The translations under genes were made by a program, and so were the position numbers. Under the pieces are notes generated by a model that made no database searches, had not been told where the DNA came from, and saw nothing but the letters and a program-made list of their open reading frames with translations. Source: Isoetes taiwanensis (taxonomy: Eukaryota; Streptophyta; Lycopodiopsida; Isoetales; Isoetaceae). From it: a DNA stretch of 64,000 nt. The stretch is taken from the NCBI GenBank assembly GCA_021234155.1, contig JAJEKV010000019.1, forward strand, positions 5,222,284-5,286,283, read 5' to 3'. Of the stretch, positions 33,114 to 46,855 are shown one piece after another; within the stretch, counting starts at the first letter, position 1, and every line of letters begins with the position of its first letter.

Positions 33114-33324
33114 AAGATTAGATGATGAAAAGTCATGGCTCTCTGGCTTGTAATCTTCAGTACATGCCAGAGTGTCATGACCTTTCAAAATGTAATCCTC
33201 GTCTACCCTTTTTTTTAATAGTGGGCTCAAATATCCCACATGCATTCAATGTTCCACATGTTGCCAAATCAAGAATTACCAAATCAACAATTGCCAAATC
33301 AACAAATGCCAAATCCACGAATGC

Positions 33325-33690
33325 ATTATGTTAAGGCATATTGTGTACAACATGTTTGGTAAAGCGTGAGTCAACAATTTTCAAGTCAACAAGTGTGAAT
33401 CACCCCTAAGCAAAAGTTTGACTTTCATTGACCAAATTTTACAACAATAATGCTCCATGTTGCGAAATAACAATTACCAAAATTTTGACCTATGCCATTC
33501 TATGCATTATGTTAAGGCATATTGTGTACAACATGTTTGGTAAAGCGTAAGTCAACAACTTTCAAGTCAACAAGTGTGAATCACCCACAAGCATTTGGTA
33601 AAGCATAAGTCAACAATTTTCAAGTCAACAAGTGTGAATCACCCCCAAGCAAATGTTTGACTTTCATTGACCAAATTTTGACTTGTTGTT
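33325..33690. repeat. Short direct repeats around GTCAACAATTTTCAAGTC
   Basis: The block TTATGTTAAGGCATATTGTG through TTTGGTAAAGCGTGAGTCAA to CAAGTGTGAATCACCC occurs at about 33325-33408 and 33505-33585. A third partial copy is at 33593-33645, followed by CAAATGTTTGACTTTCATTG, which itself occurs at about 33415 and 33650. 33691-34044 is AT-rich, with no gene seen. Confidence 0.7.
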
Positions 33691-34044
33691 ACAACTTCAA
33701 TTTAGACTAACAAATTATATTCAAGATGGGACCTTAAGGCAATTGCAATTTATACTAACCAATTACAATTACAGTTACTAAACAAGTGCCAAGCCAACAT
33801 AAGATGATTGGTGTACAAAAAAGATGATGGCCATTTCAGGATAGATAGTTTTTTTTTTTTAATGTTTTAGAAAATAAAATTATGGTCATTTCAAGGTAAT
33901 TGCATTTTACTTCGTATCCTACTAAATCATTACGATTAAGATTCTAACGGTACGAAAATCCTAAAACCGTAGCCTCCGAAATTTATTTCACGCCAGCCTT
34001 TATATGGTCGTGAGAGAGAAGCATCGTTCAATTCTCCCAACAGA

Positions 34045-34560
34045 ATGTCGAAGCACTGCTGCTCCCACTCTGCCTCCCCTGCCCCTGCCAAATGCCGAGC
34101 TTTGATTTCCCTTCCTTTGCCAGAGCTTTTCGCGCGGTATGCGATAGGTTCGTGGCCAATTCAAGGATTGTATGAAGAAGGACCTGAAGACCATGAAGTT
34201 TTTTGCCCAACCAAGCAAGAAGAAAGCTTCGAGCCCTCTAATTCCACCAGCTCTGATTCCACCAGCTTGTCCAATGAAAGTTTGACAGAGCTGGATTCTT
34301 CTGAGCTGGATTCTTGTGAGGCACTTTCTTCTGAAGATGAGGCAACCAGCGCTTTTTTGGAAATCAGAAAGATGAGGCAGAAGACCCGGAGGAAGCTGAA
34401 GAATTTTTTAATTTTCAGAATTGGCTCCAGAGTAAGTATCTGCTTTTCAGTTTTTGCTTTCTGTGACATGTTACAGCTTTCTAACTTAGTCCCTTTTTCT
34501 CTTACAGATGAGGCGTGAAGAGCCGAGGACCTTCCCTTTTTTTTATGAATCTTTTTTTTT
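34045..34560 (+). CDS. Small unidentified two-exon ORF
   Basis: An ATG at 34045 opens a Ser/Glu-rich frame (SLSNESLTELDSSELD) preceded by a TATA-like TTTATATGG. A good donor (AGAGTAAGT near 34430) and acceptor (CTCTTACAG ending near 34507) define an in-phase 77-bp intron leading to MRREEPRTFPFF before a poly-T tract (about 34545-34577). No homolog recognised. It may be a host gene or a transposon accessory gene. Confidence 0.35.
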
Positions 34561-34589
34561 TTTTTTTTTTTTTTTTTGATTACAAGCTT

Positions 34590-35060
34590 TTTTGAAACAG
34601 GCCTTTTGTGCCTTTGTAAATTTGTGGGAAACGGGCCTTGTGCCTTCTGTTTAATCCAGACCTTGTGCCTTTGAATGTAATGGCCTTGTGCTGTCTGTAA
34701 TCCAGGCCTTGTGCCTTGTGTAATCCAGACCTTAGTGCCTTGTTTAATGAAGATAATGGCCTTGTGCCTTTTTCTAATTCGTTTGTACTTACATGTTAAC
34801 CCTTGTAAATTGGTTTTGTTATACTTTGTGCCTTTGTAAATTTGTGGAAAACATCTACTCTAGTCCTTGTGCCTTTTGTTTAATCCAGGTTGTCTGCCTT
34901 TTGAATATAATGGCCTTCTGCCTTGTGTAATCCAGGCCTTAGTGCCTTGTTTAATGAAGATGATGGCCTTGTGCCTTTTTCTAATTCTTTTGTACTTACA
35001 TGTTTTACCTTGTAAATTGGTTTTGTTATACCTTGTACTTAGATGTTTTACCTTGTAAAT
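34590..35060. repeat. Degenerate tandem repeat of a GGCCTTGTGCCTT motif
   Basis: Short units such as GGCCTTGTGCCTT, TAATCCAG and TGTAAATTTGTGG alternate many times after a poly-T run. A longer unit is repeated at about 34600-34830 and 34830-35050, including TTAATGAAGAT. It looks like a decayed minisatellite or transcript-derived 3' region. Confidence 0.65.
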
Positions 35061-35299
35061 TGGCCTCAGTGCCCTGTCTGTATACCAGCAGTTTAAAATG
35101 GTATGAAATACCAACAATTGAAAAAGTATGAATTTTTGGAATTCAATCAACATTCGAGTACAAAATTTTAGAACTGAAGCATAAAAATGACAATGCAAAA
35201 TACGGAAACTTCTTTATATTCATAAAAGTAGTCATAAGCAGAAACATAAGTACTGATACACTATCCTTTACACAATTGCTCTTTCCACTATTCCAATAA

Positions 35300-37638
35300 T
35301 GTGGGAAGCCTCTCTAGAATATCTTGTTCTTCTTTGGCACTTAGAGTGTAAATCACTCCCTGCTTAACAACATGCTTTGCTTGAACCAACCTGACTTTGT
35401 TCTTTGCAACTTGAGTAGCATAAACAATTGCTTTATTTCTTCTACAAAACTTATAGCTATAGATACTTGCATGCTACATAAGTCAGCGCTGCCAATATAT
35501 GCTTCTTCTCCTTCATCATGTAATTCTTCTTCAATAATAGCTCTGATGGGCTGTACCACAACTAGTTCAAACTTCTTAGTATATGATGCATTGGGGCAAG
35601 ATTCCTATTCAAATCTAAACAATCTGTGCAAAAGCAAGAGAGGTTTCTGACCTGTAAATGTGTCATGTGATTTGAACACCAATGGAAACAATGAAGGTTT
35701 CTAGATCCTTCAATAGGAGGTGCTTCCCACTGATTTTTTCTGTCCACTTGTCATATTTCAACCTCCCAAAAAGTTCTACTTACAGTTTGAATCTTCTTTT
35801 TATATGTTGTGGGTACTGCTGTTGACATATACTGCTTTAGCCATTCCACCACCTCGTGTGCATTGGTCATCTTGCTGCCCTTCAATTGTGCTGCTCTCAA
35901 AGCCCTCTTTATTACTGCTCCTGCACCATCATGTTCTCCCTTCCCATGGCCAGAGCACCAAAAGTTCTACATCATGTCTAAACCTGTTAAAGACTTGAAT
36001 CTAGCATCAAAGTAAAATGTTTTTTTACCTTTGAATTGTGAGGCTGCACCATCTGAGAAGACATAATGCTTCTTCAAAGTGATTTCCTTCTCTTGCATCC
36101 AATGATTGTATAAGAGAAAGCAATGTTGCACAAACAAAGAATCATATTTTCTGTCATCAGATATATAAAAATGTTCTTCCTTGATCATTTCTTGTGTCTT
36201 AGGATCCCTTTTATATGTGAGATGCATAAGAATAGTAATCTGCTCATTATGCCAATGCTTGGACTGGACTTCATTCTGCTCCTTGAAAGAGTAATTCCTT
36301 GCAAAGTCAACCACTGATACAATAGTATCATCAGCAAATCTGTTCAATAGTTGTCTAAACATGGCTTGCTGCCATTTATACCTGAAATTATGTGTCATAA
36401 ACTCCTTTTCTTTAGATCTGAAGGTTTCCATCAAAACATTGGGTGAAGTCTGTAAATATTGTTGCTCAATTCTTTTTTTGGGTTTGCCATTTTTATCCTT
36501 ACCGATTTCAATATAGTCTATGTTCTCCCAAGTGATTTTTGAGGTATTGTCCTTTGTTTCTTCTTTTGGACACCTTTCCATTTTGTCCACACCACATTTG
36601 CTACAGGTTCCTGACAAGCATGCTTCATTGTGCCACTTCTCACCTTCAGGCTTTGGGCAAACCATGCTTCTCCACATGTCACTGCTAGACTGCCAAACAT
36701 GTCTTGCTGCATTGCACCCTACTTGGCTTGCCTTGTGGTCACATATCTTGCACTCACAGGTGCAATCTGCACCATGCACCATGGACTTTTTCCTCATGTT
36801 CTTCACCCCTTCACTCAGCATTGACATCCTCTCATGATAGACGCAACAACAAGTATTGAATTCAGATAGCTTTACAACCAAAGTAAGGCTTTAATTTCTC
36901 GAAGGCTCTCTGCTTAATTTGAACATCTGGATTGTGTTGCTTGAAACTAGTGAAGAATTCTGACTGCGGAATAAGAATAGAAAACTACTTAATAAATTCT
37001 AATGCTAATACCACTAGAAAAACAACTGCTAATGAACAGCAACTTAGAACTAATTACTGATTCCATTAGCATTACAACATAGCCCTTAGCAAACCAAACC
37101 ACTAACCGGTGGTAGGACATTGGGATGAAAGCATTGCTAATCTGTAGTGGTAGGTGGGCTTTACTAACTAGAGATTAAGTTTAGTGCTAACATTGACAAA
37201 ATTACTAACAATGGCACCTAAAGCCTTGGCAACTAATCTTTTGCTACCATGCCTGACCTTCCCAAGTGCCATGACTAATGCTGCTCTTTTTGCTGCTAAT
37301 TTGTCATTGGACTCCACTTCTTTCACATGTTGTATGGTTTCTTGGATGCTACCGACAATTTCACTGTGAACAATCTTTTCCTTATCAGACACCGCAACCT
37401 GCATAACTTTGTTGTTCTCCACTAGATGCCATACTTCTTTCTTCTGGTCTGTAGACATCGAATCTGTCAAATCCAAAAACGTTTTTGTGATTATGGAGGC
37501 TGCATGTTGCAATTGCTTTTTTGAGTGCTCAATACTCCAATCTAAATTTTCATTTGACAATTGTTGCCTCATCTTGCTTGCTCTTTGCCGTTGCTTCTGC
37601 AAACGCCATTTCCGCCTCCTGTCTTCGTCATTAGTCAT
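35300..37638 (-). pseudogene. Transposase-like gene of an unassigned family
   Basis: Minus-strand coding: 37638-37168 (N-terminal, helix-rich, Lys/Arg/Gln), an exon near 36960-36885 (EFFTSFKQHNPDV, AFEKLKPYF), 36881-35967 with a cysteine-rich domain (CTCECKICDHKA, CSKCGVDKMERCP), VSVVDFARNYSFKEQNEVQS and KHYVFSDGAASQFKGK, then NFWCSGHGKGEHDGAGAVIK, and CFHWCSNHM with LSCFCTDCL. The order Asp (VVDFA), Asp (FSDGA) and an SHGK-type block resembles uncharacterised RNase H-fold transposase-like proteins of animals and plants. One TAG (35967-35969) replaces an expected Trp codon, and an extra G near 36886 shifts the frame. Probably inactive. Confidence 0.55.
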
Positions 37639-37925
37639 TGGATCACAAGAAGCCTGAACAAAAAATGGATGGCAAGAAAGAAACGAGATCTCTCTCCCTC
37701 GAGAAAGGGGGAATCAACCACCCCCCGATATTCTCGTTAATTTTGAATTTCCCTCTTCCCAGCTTTTGAGATAGTTCGGAATCATTTTTTGACCTTAGCA
37801 TTCCATTCCACGCTTCCACACCTTCTCAGAGCACCATACGTGCATGACTTGGCATTATACATACTTGAGGTTCTAGATAAACGTCTGCAATTATTGAGCC
37901 CTCAGTAGTCATTATCTCTGCTTGT

Positions 37926-38077
37926 CTAGTATCATCATTACTGCAAAGGTTTTTCCCTTGAAAACCTTTCGAGGCAGGGGTTTTTTAATCCTAGCAGTAA
38001 TGATTGTACTAGCCCATTGTATGGGTCCCATGACCTATTGGTCTCCGTGGACGTTAAAAAAACTATTCTATTCTATA
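37926..38077 (-). repeat. Small hairpin element, copy 1
   Basis: The hairpin 37926-38012 has arms CTAGTA..ATCATTACTGC and the complement, with a loop core (GGTTTTTCCC, GGGGTTTTTTAATCC) shared with 53213-53277 and 61361-61441. An adjacent conserved flank (GGGTCCCAT, GGTCTCCGTGGACG) is shared with copy 2. It ends in three CTATT units. See the finding. Confidence 0.7.
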
Positions 38078-39885
38078 ATACTAAAAAATAGTGCTAATTT
38101 GGGTGGACAAAAGGACACTAAAAATAAGACACCGTAAGATGCGAGGACCCAAAACAAAGAGACAAAAAACATGAGATTGAAAATCCTCCCTTAGAAGCGC
38201 TTTTGTAGTAAGTAAAATGGACTTGTTGGGATATATCGTTAATGACTTGTTTGATGTCAAATAATAAATGTAGTAAGTAAGATGGGGACATATTGTTAAT
38301 GCCCTTTCACCTTATCATATAAGGCTTATATCGAAGATCCAACACTTAGAAAAGGAAGAAGCAGGTAACGTGGCCTTCTCTGGAGAAAAATTCAACTGTC
38401 ATATCACAACTATTATGAAAATGCCGTCTTTAGTCATCATCGTCAGATTTAGTCTGGCAGACGAAAAGGTCTACCAACATATATTCTTAATATTTCGAAA
38501 TCCAAAGCTCTAGTCTTAAAACCATGCCTCAGTCTGGTGCTTCCAGCTTGAATGATGCAAAAGAAAGAGAAGTCTGGAGATGAGTTCAAATAGAAATCCT
38601 TACTATTCTTTTTTATTCGCTATTGGTGGAAAAGGTTGTGATATCATGCCCTTTATTCTTGCTGGCTGACTCACATAATATCTGCATATCAAATCCCAAA
38701 AAATCATCAGCGTTGAATTAAAGATGGCAGATGAAAAGCTTGAACTGTGAGGCAATGCTGGGGTTTTGAATGATTTATGAAGAATTAAAGAGCTAACCTT
38801 TTCATCTACAATTGAATTTGACATCCATGTCAATGCCCCTTTCCAAATATTCTTGGGTGCCCTTCTGTAAGCAGCCAATGTGAGATTGAAAATATTCCTT
38901 TAAAAGCGCTTTTGTAGCCAAATACATAGGTCATTTGCAATAATGTCATACAATGTCTTGCTTAAAGCTACTCAGACTGCAAGATACTACAAAATAAAAC
39001 TTCGAAAGAATAGATGTTTTTTTTCCTCGTCGTTGGAAAATTCGACTGAAACTGAATGAAGTTTGCTGAAGATCAACAACTGCAATCAAATTCGGCATGT
39101 TTTGAATCTTAGATTGAACGAACACAAACCCAAAAAACCAAGCAGTACATATATGAGACGAAGAGCTCCTTCTTTCTTCTGCCTGAACCAAACTCCAATA
39201 ACCAGAAGCAGCAAATCTCCTGTAGGAAAATCAATGAGCTCACATCACCTGTCAAATCCAAGAATCAATTGAGAAGAAAATAGAGGGTACCTTGGCTGCC
39301 CGGAATCCGACTGCAAAACCAAAAAACAAAGAGGAAGCTTTCAAAAATCCGCTGCCCTGCTTCGCCATAGCTGCCCTAATAAAAATAAGGCTTAGTTCAC
39401 AAGCAAAGTGCAATTCTTGCAGATTAATGCATTAGAGGAGAGGGCCTACATTTTGTTCCGGCTATCGGTTACACGGTAAGAAGAGCTTCGCCCACTAACG
39501 AGGGTGACCGCCAGTTTATGGGCCCTAGCCGGTTTGGAGCAATTTTTAGAATATCCCAAGCATATACCAGCATATCCTTAAAATATGCTAAAAACCCACC
39601 TCAACAAGGGTTTGCCCCCTAGGGGCAACCCAAAAAGGCAATGGAATAAAGAAACTTCTTAGGTTAGGGTGTAACTTAAACCCTTCGGCGCTCTGTTAGC
39701 GAAGGTGCATTGCGTCAACCAGAGCTTCATTTCGATAACAGGTTTAGCAATAACGATGTTCTTTTTTTCTCGAATTAGGAAGTTCTTTCTTTCCATAGCA
39801 GTTGCTCAGGAAGATTAAGTTATTTGGAAAGATAACAGGAGCATTTTTTCTGTTTGGCATGAAATAGGGTTCTTTCACAAGTCAT
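38078..39885. other. Intergenic stretch upstream of RPB10
   Basis: AT-rich with no supportable gene. Short imperfect repeats occur at about 38195-38290 (AAGCGCTTTTGTAG also at 38899; GTAGTAAGTAA twice). The RPB10 promoter and leader should lie in the last few hundred bases, but I see no decisive TATA box. Confidence 0.4.
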
Positions 39886-40779
<894 letters not shown>

Positions 40780-41834
40780 AAAGAATTTGCTATGTAGAAA
40801 ATTTAAGCTTATCTGGCTTTTCGATGTTGAAGATTTTATATAAGACAGTGGACAAACAACATACACGGCATATGAATGGATTAGGGTAGTTGTACGTGTA
40901 CTCTGAACATAAACCCTTTTTGGTTCTTGATACGCTACCTTGAAGAATCTGATATCTCATGGGTGCTTGTTTATAAAAGACAGTTTTTCACTGGAGAAAG
41001 TATGATCCTAAGCTTTTTATCTGACTTGCTACTATCTGTTATAACCTGTCAGAATCCAATTTGACAAAAAAGATACTCTCTCTCAAAGTTAAAAGAATGT
41101 TCATTACTTTATAGTTGTGATGATTAATTTCTCCAATATTATAAGATACTATAACAGGCATATTGCTGCTGAAGGGTTTGTAGATTAAGAGCCTGAGTTT
41201 TGATATCTAAAAAATCAAATAATAAAATGGCAATTTGCAATTTATTTGAGTTGAGTATAGACTAGACATATCACAACTACTCTAAGTAATAGAGGAACTT
41301 TGTTGAGCTGCTCGAGAGGTGGGGTTTAAACAGAGGGATGCATAAACATTCGTTTTTGTTTCAGATTAATCATAAATAAGTCAGCAATTTGAATTTGTTA
41401 GCAAAGATGTAACCATAGATTGGATCAGGCAAGAAGAGATGATGGAAGTAAAAAGGACATTGGGGATGCAGACTCTTCCACAAGGCAGTCAGAAAAAGTG
41501 ACAAGGAATTAAATGGCAAATCACGTTTGTTCTATCTCTTGTCTATCGTCTGCAAATATTCTCCATGTTGTGTTGATATAGTTTGTTAGTTCATGAAAGC
41601 GTATTTTTATAACATAAGGTACATGGTTTAAGGGCTGTATTGTATCAAAAAGAGTATGAAAATAGGGCAATAAGGAATCTTTAAAACCCCTGTTTTTAGG
41701 GAAGGTTTTTTTCTTTTTAGGGTCGACCACCACCACCGAGTTCTAAGCGAACTTATTTTAGAAAGTGAAGGGAGGGTTGATAACGGGTATGTTATCAGCC
41801 CTGAAGAAAGGGACAAAAAAATCATCGGTCGGGC
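40780..41834. other. RPB10 3' flank, no further gene seen
   Basis: AT-rich sequence holding the presumed 3' untranslated region. I find no coding region, tRNA or repeat that I can support. Confidence 0.5.
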
Positions 41835-42202
41835 GTGGCGCCTCCATGGTTTGATGCAAGGGCTATGGCTATGGCGACGAAAATGACCTATGGGCTGCCT
41901 CAAAGGCTTGGGCGGCGGCTAGGGCAGATGCTAGTTGTTTTGATAGAAGGGAAATGCTACAACAGAAAGTGCTTCTGGAAGTTCTCTGCTGCAGTAACAG
42001 AGCTAGTTAGGGTTCTTATCCTTCAGAGGCAGCAGCGGAAGGTTGCATTGGCGATCGGGGACCAGGCTTCGGATGCCAAGGCCGAAGTTTTCGTTTATGC
42101 GTGTCGGAGGGTTGAAGAAATTAGCTAGGTTTCTAGCGGTTTTAGCCTCGGAGGAAGGAGCCGTGGAGCTTTTCGGGGCAAGTCGGTATCCCGAGCTCGA
42201 GG
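41835..42202 (+). CDS. Possible exon of an unidentified host gene
   Basis: The frame from 41835 (MAPPWFDARAMAMATKM, then LVVLIEGKCYNRKCFWKFSA and VTELVRVLILQRQQRKVALA) changes near 42115 to a frame reading FLAVLASEEGAVELFG and SRYPELE, followed by a good donor GAGGTAAGCTT at about 42202. GC content and codon pattern differ from the flanks. Hydrophobic helix spacing would fit an armadillo-type repeat, but no family is recognised. A segment at 46856-47070 with a similar donor could be a later exon separated by inserted DNA. Confidence 0.35.
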
Positions 42203-42655
42203 TAAGCTTGCCATTTTCAATCATTTGTGTTGTTGGTTCTCTGATAGGCTCATATCTGATGATAGCTTAATGCAGGCCGATTATTCTAGGTTTCTCTCAG
42301 ATTCAAGCATGATTTCATTAATTAGAGAAATTTGGAATTCTCGTTTAGCATGAAATAGGTTAGCGGGTATATAAAGGTAAAAAGCGCTACCAACCGAGTA
42401 AAAGTTGGCGTTTTTTGCACAAATTCTGCAAATGATTCATTGTTCTCATGAAATATAATTTTTACGACTCATGCAAAGGTCCATCGCCAGTAGAAGGTAG
42501 TAGGAGGGAATGCACAAACTTATCGCAAGAATCGCTAACGCCATGTTTCGCAAATTGAAAGGAGACAAAATAATGAGCCTTTTATTAAGACCATATGAGA
42601 GCATTGTGTTAAAATAAGGTACCGAGGAGCAAGCATATCACAAAAATTCAAGTAT

Positions 42656-45600
42656 TTAAAGCCATATAATTGTTACTGAGGGATCATGGTCGCGATTATT
42701 TTTAGCATTAAACATATGGTAAAAGCTATGGTTAAAGACAAAAAGATATGGTAATACATATTCCTGAAACCAAAATTTCCATTGAAGGAAGTAATATACA
42801 ACATTCATTATTCTCGATTGTGTTTTGGATACTTGATCGGGTATCACACCCATTTCATTGGCCATCACGGTTGACATGCTCTCTACCCAATTCCATAGCT
42901 TGTGTTGTGTCCATCTCTGAATAACACGATGACCTCTCGAATCAACACCCATGGCGTTTGCGATCTTGTTGCGAGATGTGAATCAGGGCTCCCATTTTTC
43001 ATTTGTCCCACCGTGATCGCTCCCGCCTATAAGTTCCTTCTCCGATTCATTAGCAATGCTTTTGTGGATGAGAGCTTCGCTTCTTCTTGTGTACCTGATG
43101 CTCTTGTGTCCCGGAGAACCTCATCTTCGTCGGTTTCCATGTCTTTGTTAGTGCGCTTCCATGTCTTTGTTAGTCCGCTTCCATGTCTTTGGTGGTCTGC
43201 GTTTCCATGTGTTCTACACCCACGTATTGAAACTTATGTTCGCCTGTCAAGAAAGGCATATACCCATCAAACTTCTCATTAAGTGCACTCAATTTTTGAA
43301 AAGTGGGCTCCAGGGCTTCTATACCTTTTTCAGTCTCTTCAAGCAAGCTTTGTTTTACGCCATTCTCTCTTAGTAGGACTTAGCATCGAGGTTCTCCAAA
43401 ATGGAATCCGTGTTTGATAGATCGTGTTTTTGGGTGATATCGATGTTGGGCGGCGAGCCGGATCGAGGCTCAACATTCTCTGCTTTCTCTTCTTCTTCAA
43501 ACCCCCCCGTACTTTGATTGGCCATAGCTATCCTTGTAAATAGATCTGTGTATTTCTTGCAATCCCATACCTTGTTTATCCCTCGGATGTCAATGAATAT
43601 CAATGTCGCATTCTCTGACACTTGGGAGGAAGTAGGGATGCCATCCTTCGTCAATGCTATGACAATATTTTTCTTTTCCTTTCTTTTCTAGCCTCTTACG
43701 GCTTTAGAATATTCTGATTGGCTCGAAAAGGCTACGTGTAGGTTACCTTGTGTATGATCCTTGTTATAGTTAGCCTTCACGCATACTCTGTATCGGTATC
43801 ACGATATATCCGGTATTCTCTGTTCATTCGGATCGGGAAAAGCCTGGAAGCAATTCCTCCCAAATATCGAAATCCTTCGCGGCAAATTTGTGGCATAAGA
43901 TAAAATTCTCGCCTCATAAAAAAGTGAGGGTTCTCATGTCGGTTGCCCGTTGTTTGCAATCAAATCTCCCGCTATAACCCGACCGCACCTTTAAATACGT
44001 CTTGCCTTCTATAATCTCATCGGCAATTTGTGACACCTCTCGCATTCGACATACCTCGTAGCATCCGGGCCGGTCTTGTTAAAGAAATCTTTGGATGGCT
44101 TGTCCGGAAACTCACCATGGTCGCCACCGAAGTTTCACGACTCACCCACGCACCAAGGCAACTTCCATTAACTTCTTAAAACCTTCTCATCCATAAAATG
44201 AATTGTTTTTCATCCTTAAGCTCCCCGCACTTTCAAGGTGGTCGTTGCAATTTCATGGAAATCCTGCAGAAGCAAAGGTCATCAAGATCGCGGCATGATG
44301 TTGGCGAGTAGAAAATAAATAAATACCTTCCAAGCTGAAGTTGTAGCTGTCCCTATAGGTCCTTGTGGAGGACAGCCATAATCCTTGTCTTTGATGACGA
44401 AGTTGTTGCGATTTTTCAATCGGTGGCTCTCAGACACCGCGGTGTTTGCAATTACTTCGTTGCATTGAATACTCAACTCTATATATTCCTTTTGTTCGTA
44501 AGATTTCCGTTGAGCACCCTCGATCTTCTTCTAGCATATACTTTGGCAAATTCTAGTTCTTTGCTCCAAACGGGCCGCGACCAATCAACAAAGGAGTTTT
44601 TTTGCGCAAATCTATGGTTGCCGAAATAATATAAAATTTCTTGCCCTTCAAATCTTACGGATTGCTCCATGTCACCCTCCTCCGAAAGATAGACAACCAT
44701 CAAGTCAAATCTACATAACGAGTGTCCAAAAGATAATGAAATCGTTACACGGTAATAGGGTCAAGCGGCACGACGTCGGCGGTGTGAGGACCTCATTCGG
44801 GTATGTCTTGAAGCTTTTAACCGAGTTTGAACATGGTCATTTGACCGCGTTCGTGTGTCAAGTTTGCTTGGTGCAGGGTTCACAATCAAAAATAGAAATC
44901 TTTGTAAACCAATTAACCCCTAAGGGGTAAAACCTTTTGAACCGCTCTTCAAGCTTCGAGTGGTTTGCTCGCCATCTTATGTTCCTCTTAGGATTGAACT
45001 TCAACTTTCATTTGGAATGGCGGTGTGCGTGGGGCCATGTCAATGCTAGTTTAGAGGAGGCCGAGGGGAGGGGGTTTGAGAGCTGGCTGGGGGCTATCGT
45101 CGGCCAGTGTGAGATTTCTAAGGTTAATTTTGAAAGGAGGGAGTTTTTGGAATAAATCCACCGGATGTAGTGCTATCTCGGCCTTCAAAGCAAGAGGAAG
45201 AGTAGGGTTAATAATACCGGAGGGGTTTTATCGTGGATTCGGTTCTTCAACAACCTTTTTGGTGCTGACGTCTCTCCCAAAGTAGCAATAGGTTTCACAC
45301 TTTTTTCTTGGCCACGGCTCTTAGCCAATTGGTGTCCATCACGGAGGGCATTTTCTCGTCCCGAATCGCTTTCAAAAGCACGGCTTTCGGAGGCTTCTTG
45401 TCGTAGACAAACTATTTACGCATGCCGAGAACCCTACCAATATGTCTCTGTTTCCCTTTATTCCCCGACAAAGATAGAGATTCATAGGATGGCAACAACC
45501 AGCCATAACCCTTAGCTGATGTGGGGCGTTTTTCCACGTGGTCGGCTTGTTCATTTTGTTTGGTTTTGTCATCAAGGGCCGGATCATAATTGCGCCATTT

Positions 45601-45699
45601 CAAAATGTACTCGAGGAATTGCAATGCTTGTGTGTCCTCAATGCTGCATATGATAGCATCTTGCACATTGTTCTTTGTGCCTTCCCACATTGCTACCAC
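42656..45699 (-). pseudogene. Decayed minus-strand coding segments, unidentified
   Basis: Several frames on the same strand keep protein-like composition: 45699-45412 (MVAMWEGTKNNVQDAIICSI, QFLEYILKWRNYDP), 44703-44479 (FGNHRFAQKNSFVDWSRPVW), 43654-43370 (NATLIFIDIRGINKVWDCKK, FTRIAMANQSTGGFEEEEK) and 42952-42656. They probably form one transposon-borne gene broken by frameshifts. No domain recognised. The stretch between them is GC-richer than the flanking host DNA. Confidence 0.3.
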
Positions 45700-45964
45700 T
45701 ATGCCAACTTGCTCAACGTCCTCAGGTTTCTTTCCAAATCCACGTGAACGAGCCGCGTCCTTTTACTGCGATCACCTTTAATGTGCGGTATGGCTTGTGC
45801 AATCTCAATACACCATTTCCTTTCATTGGAAGGGGTTATAATACGGATGGGTTCGACATCCGGTCCTCGAAACAGAGCAAGTGCTGTAAACAAAAGCCTG
45901 TGGTGAGAGCCTGATAGGCTGCAAAATGTTGTGGAACGAAAATGTATAAACTACTGAAGAGAAA

Positions 45965-46310
45965 CGCGACCGCGATCCTTCCAAGCAACTAAAATAGCAC
46001 TCCACACTATCGCGGCCGCGATGTTGTGTAGCAAATCGCCGCACAAAGAAAAAACAATTCCAATCGCTCACGAACATCGCGTCCGCGATCCTAGTGACCT
46101 ACTACACTACTACTCATGAACATCGCAAGAAAGAAAATCTATGCTCAGCAAGACCGCGGCCGCGATCTTGTTGAGCACCCACAGCTATCAAGACATTACA
46201 AAACCTAGCCAGCAAGACCGCTGCGGCGCGTCTTGGCTGGCAGCCTATACTTATGAAAACAATAGAAGTTCTAGTAGGCGCGATCGCTTGACCGCCCGAT
46301 CTTGCTGAAA
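45965..46310. repeat. Cluster of GC-rich palindromes with an ATCGCGGCCGCGAT core
   Basis: Palindromic or near-palindromic cores occur at 45965-45978, 46009-46022 (perfect ATCGCGGCCGCGAT), 46076-46089, 46152-46167, 46214-46233 and 46276-46300, spaced 40-75 bp. Several lie inside larger palindromes with CAAGA/TCTTG arms (for example 46147-46174). Related motifs recur at 46497, 47460 and 47617. Confidence 0.7.
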
Positions 46311-46855
46311 TGAAATGTTAGAAATTACCTTCTCTCGAGGGAGTCCTTTGGTGCCATGGTATCGCTGGGGCGGCGGGTGTGTCTGAAAATTCCAGTCTTT
46401 TTTTCGAGAGGCTCGAGAAGGCGCCCGAGGTCGGTCGGCGCCAGAAATCAGCGGTCTTGAAATTTGTTTTGAGGGGTTCTGAGTTTCAATTTATAGAACG
46501 CGGCCGCGGAATTTAAATGCCCGCCCATCATAATGGTGCTTGAAAAATCGTGCCTGGCATAATGGCGCCGCGACGCGTCTTGCATCTAATTGCACCCCAG
46601 AAGTATTAATTACCGGCCGGCCGGCCGTAATTATTACCGGCCATAAATGCGTCCGTGCGAATACGCCCGCCCCAAAAAGCAAGTAATCCGTACAAAAGGT
46701 GTTTATCGACTTGGACGTCCGCGTTCAACTTTCTGCCATAATGGCAATTCATTAAAGGTACATGACAGACTATGCAGCCGTAAATGCTCCAAAGACAGAC
46801 TGGATTACGGACGGACAGTGACTGCAAAATTTGAATTCCATAACAAACATTTCAA

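Noticed and set aside
33837-34600. Poly-T and poly-A tracts as SINE tails
   Set aside because: No Pol III A/B boxes or target duplications next to them.
41676-41730. Possible fourth copy of the small hairpin element (AAAACCCCTG, GGGAAGGTTTTTTTC)
   Set aside because: No complementary arms and no GGACCC/TGGGCTAGT flank; low-complexity resemblance only.
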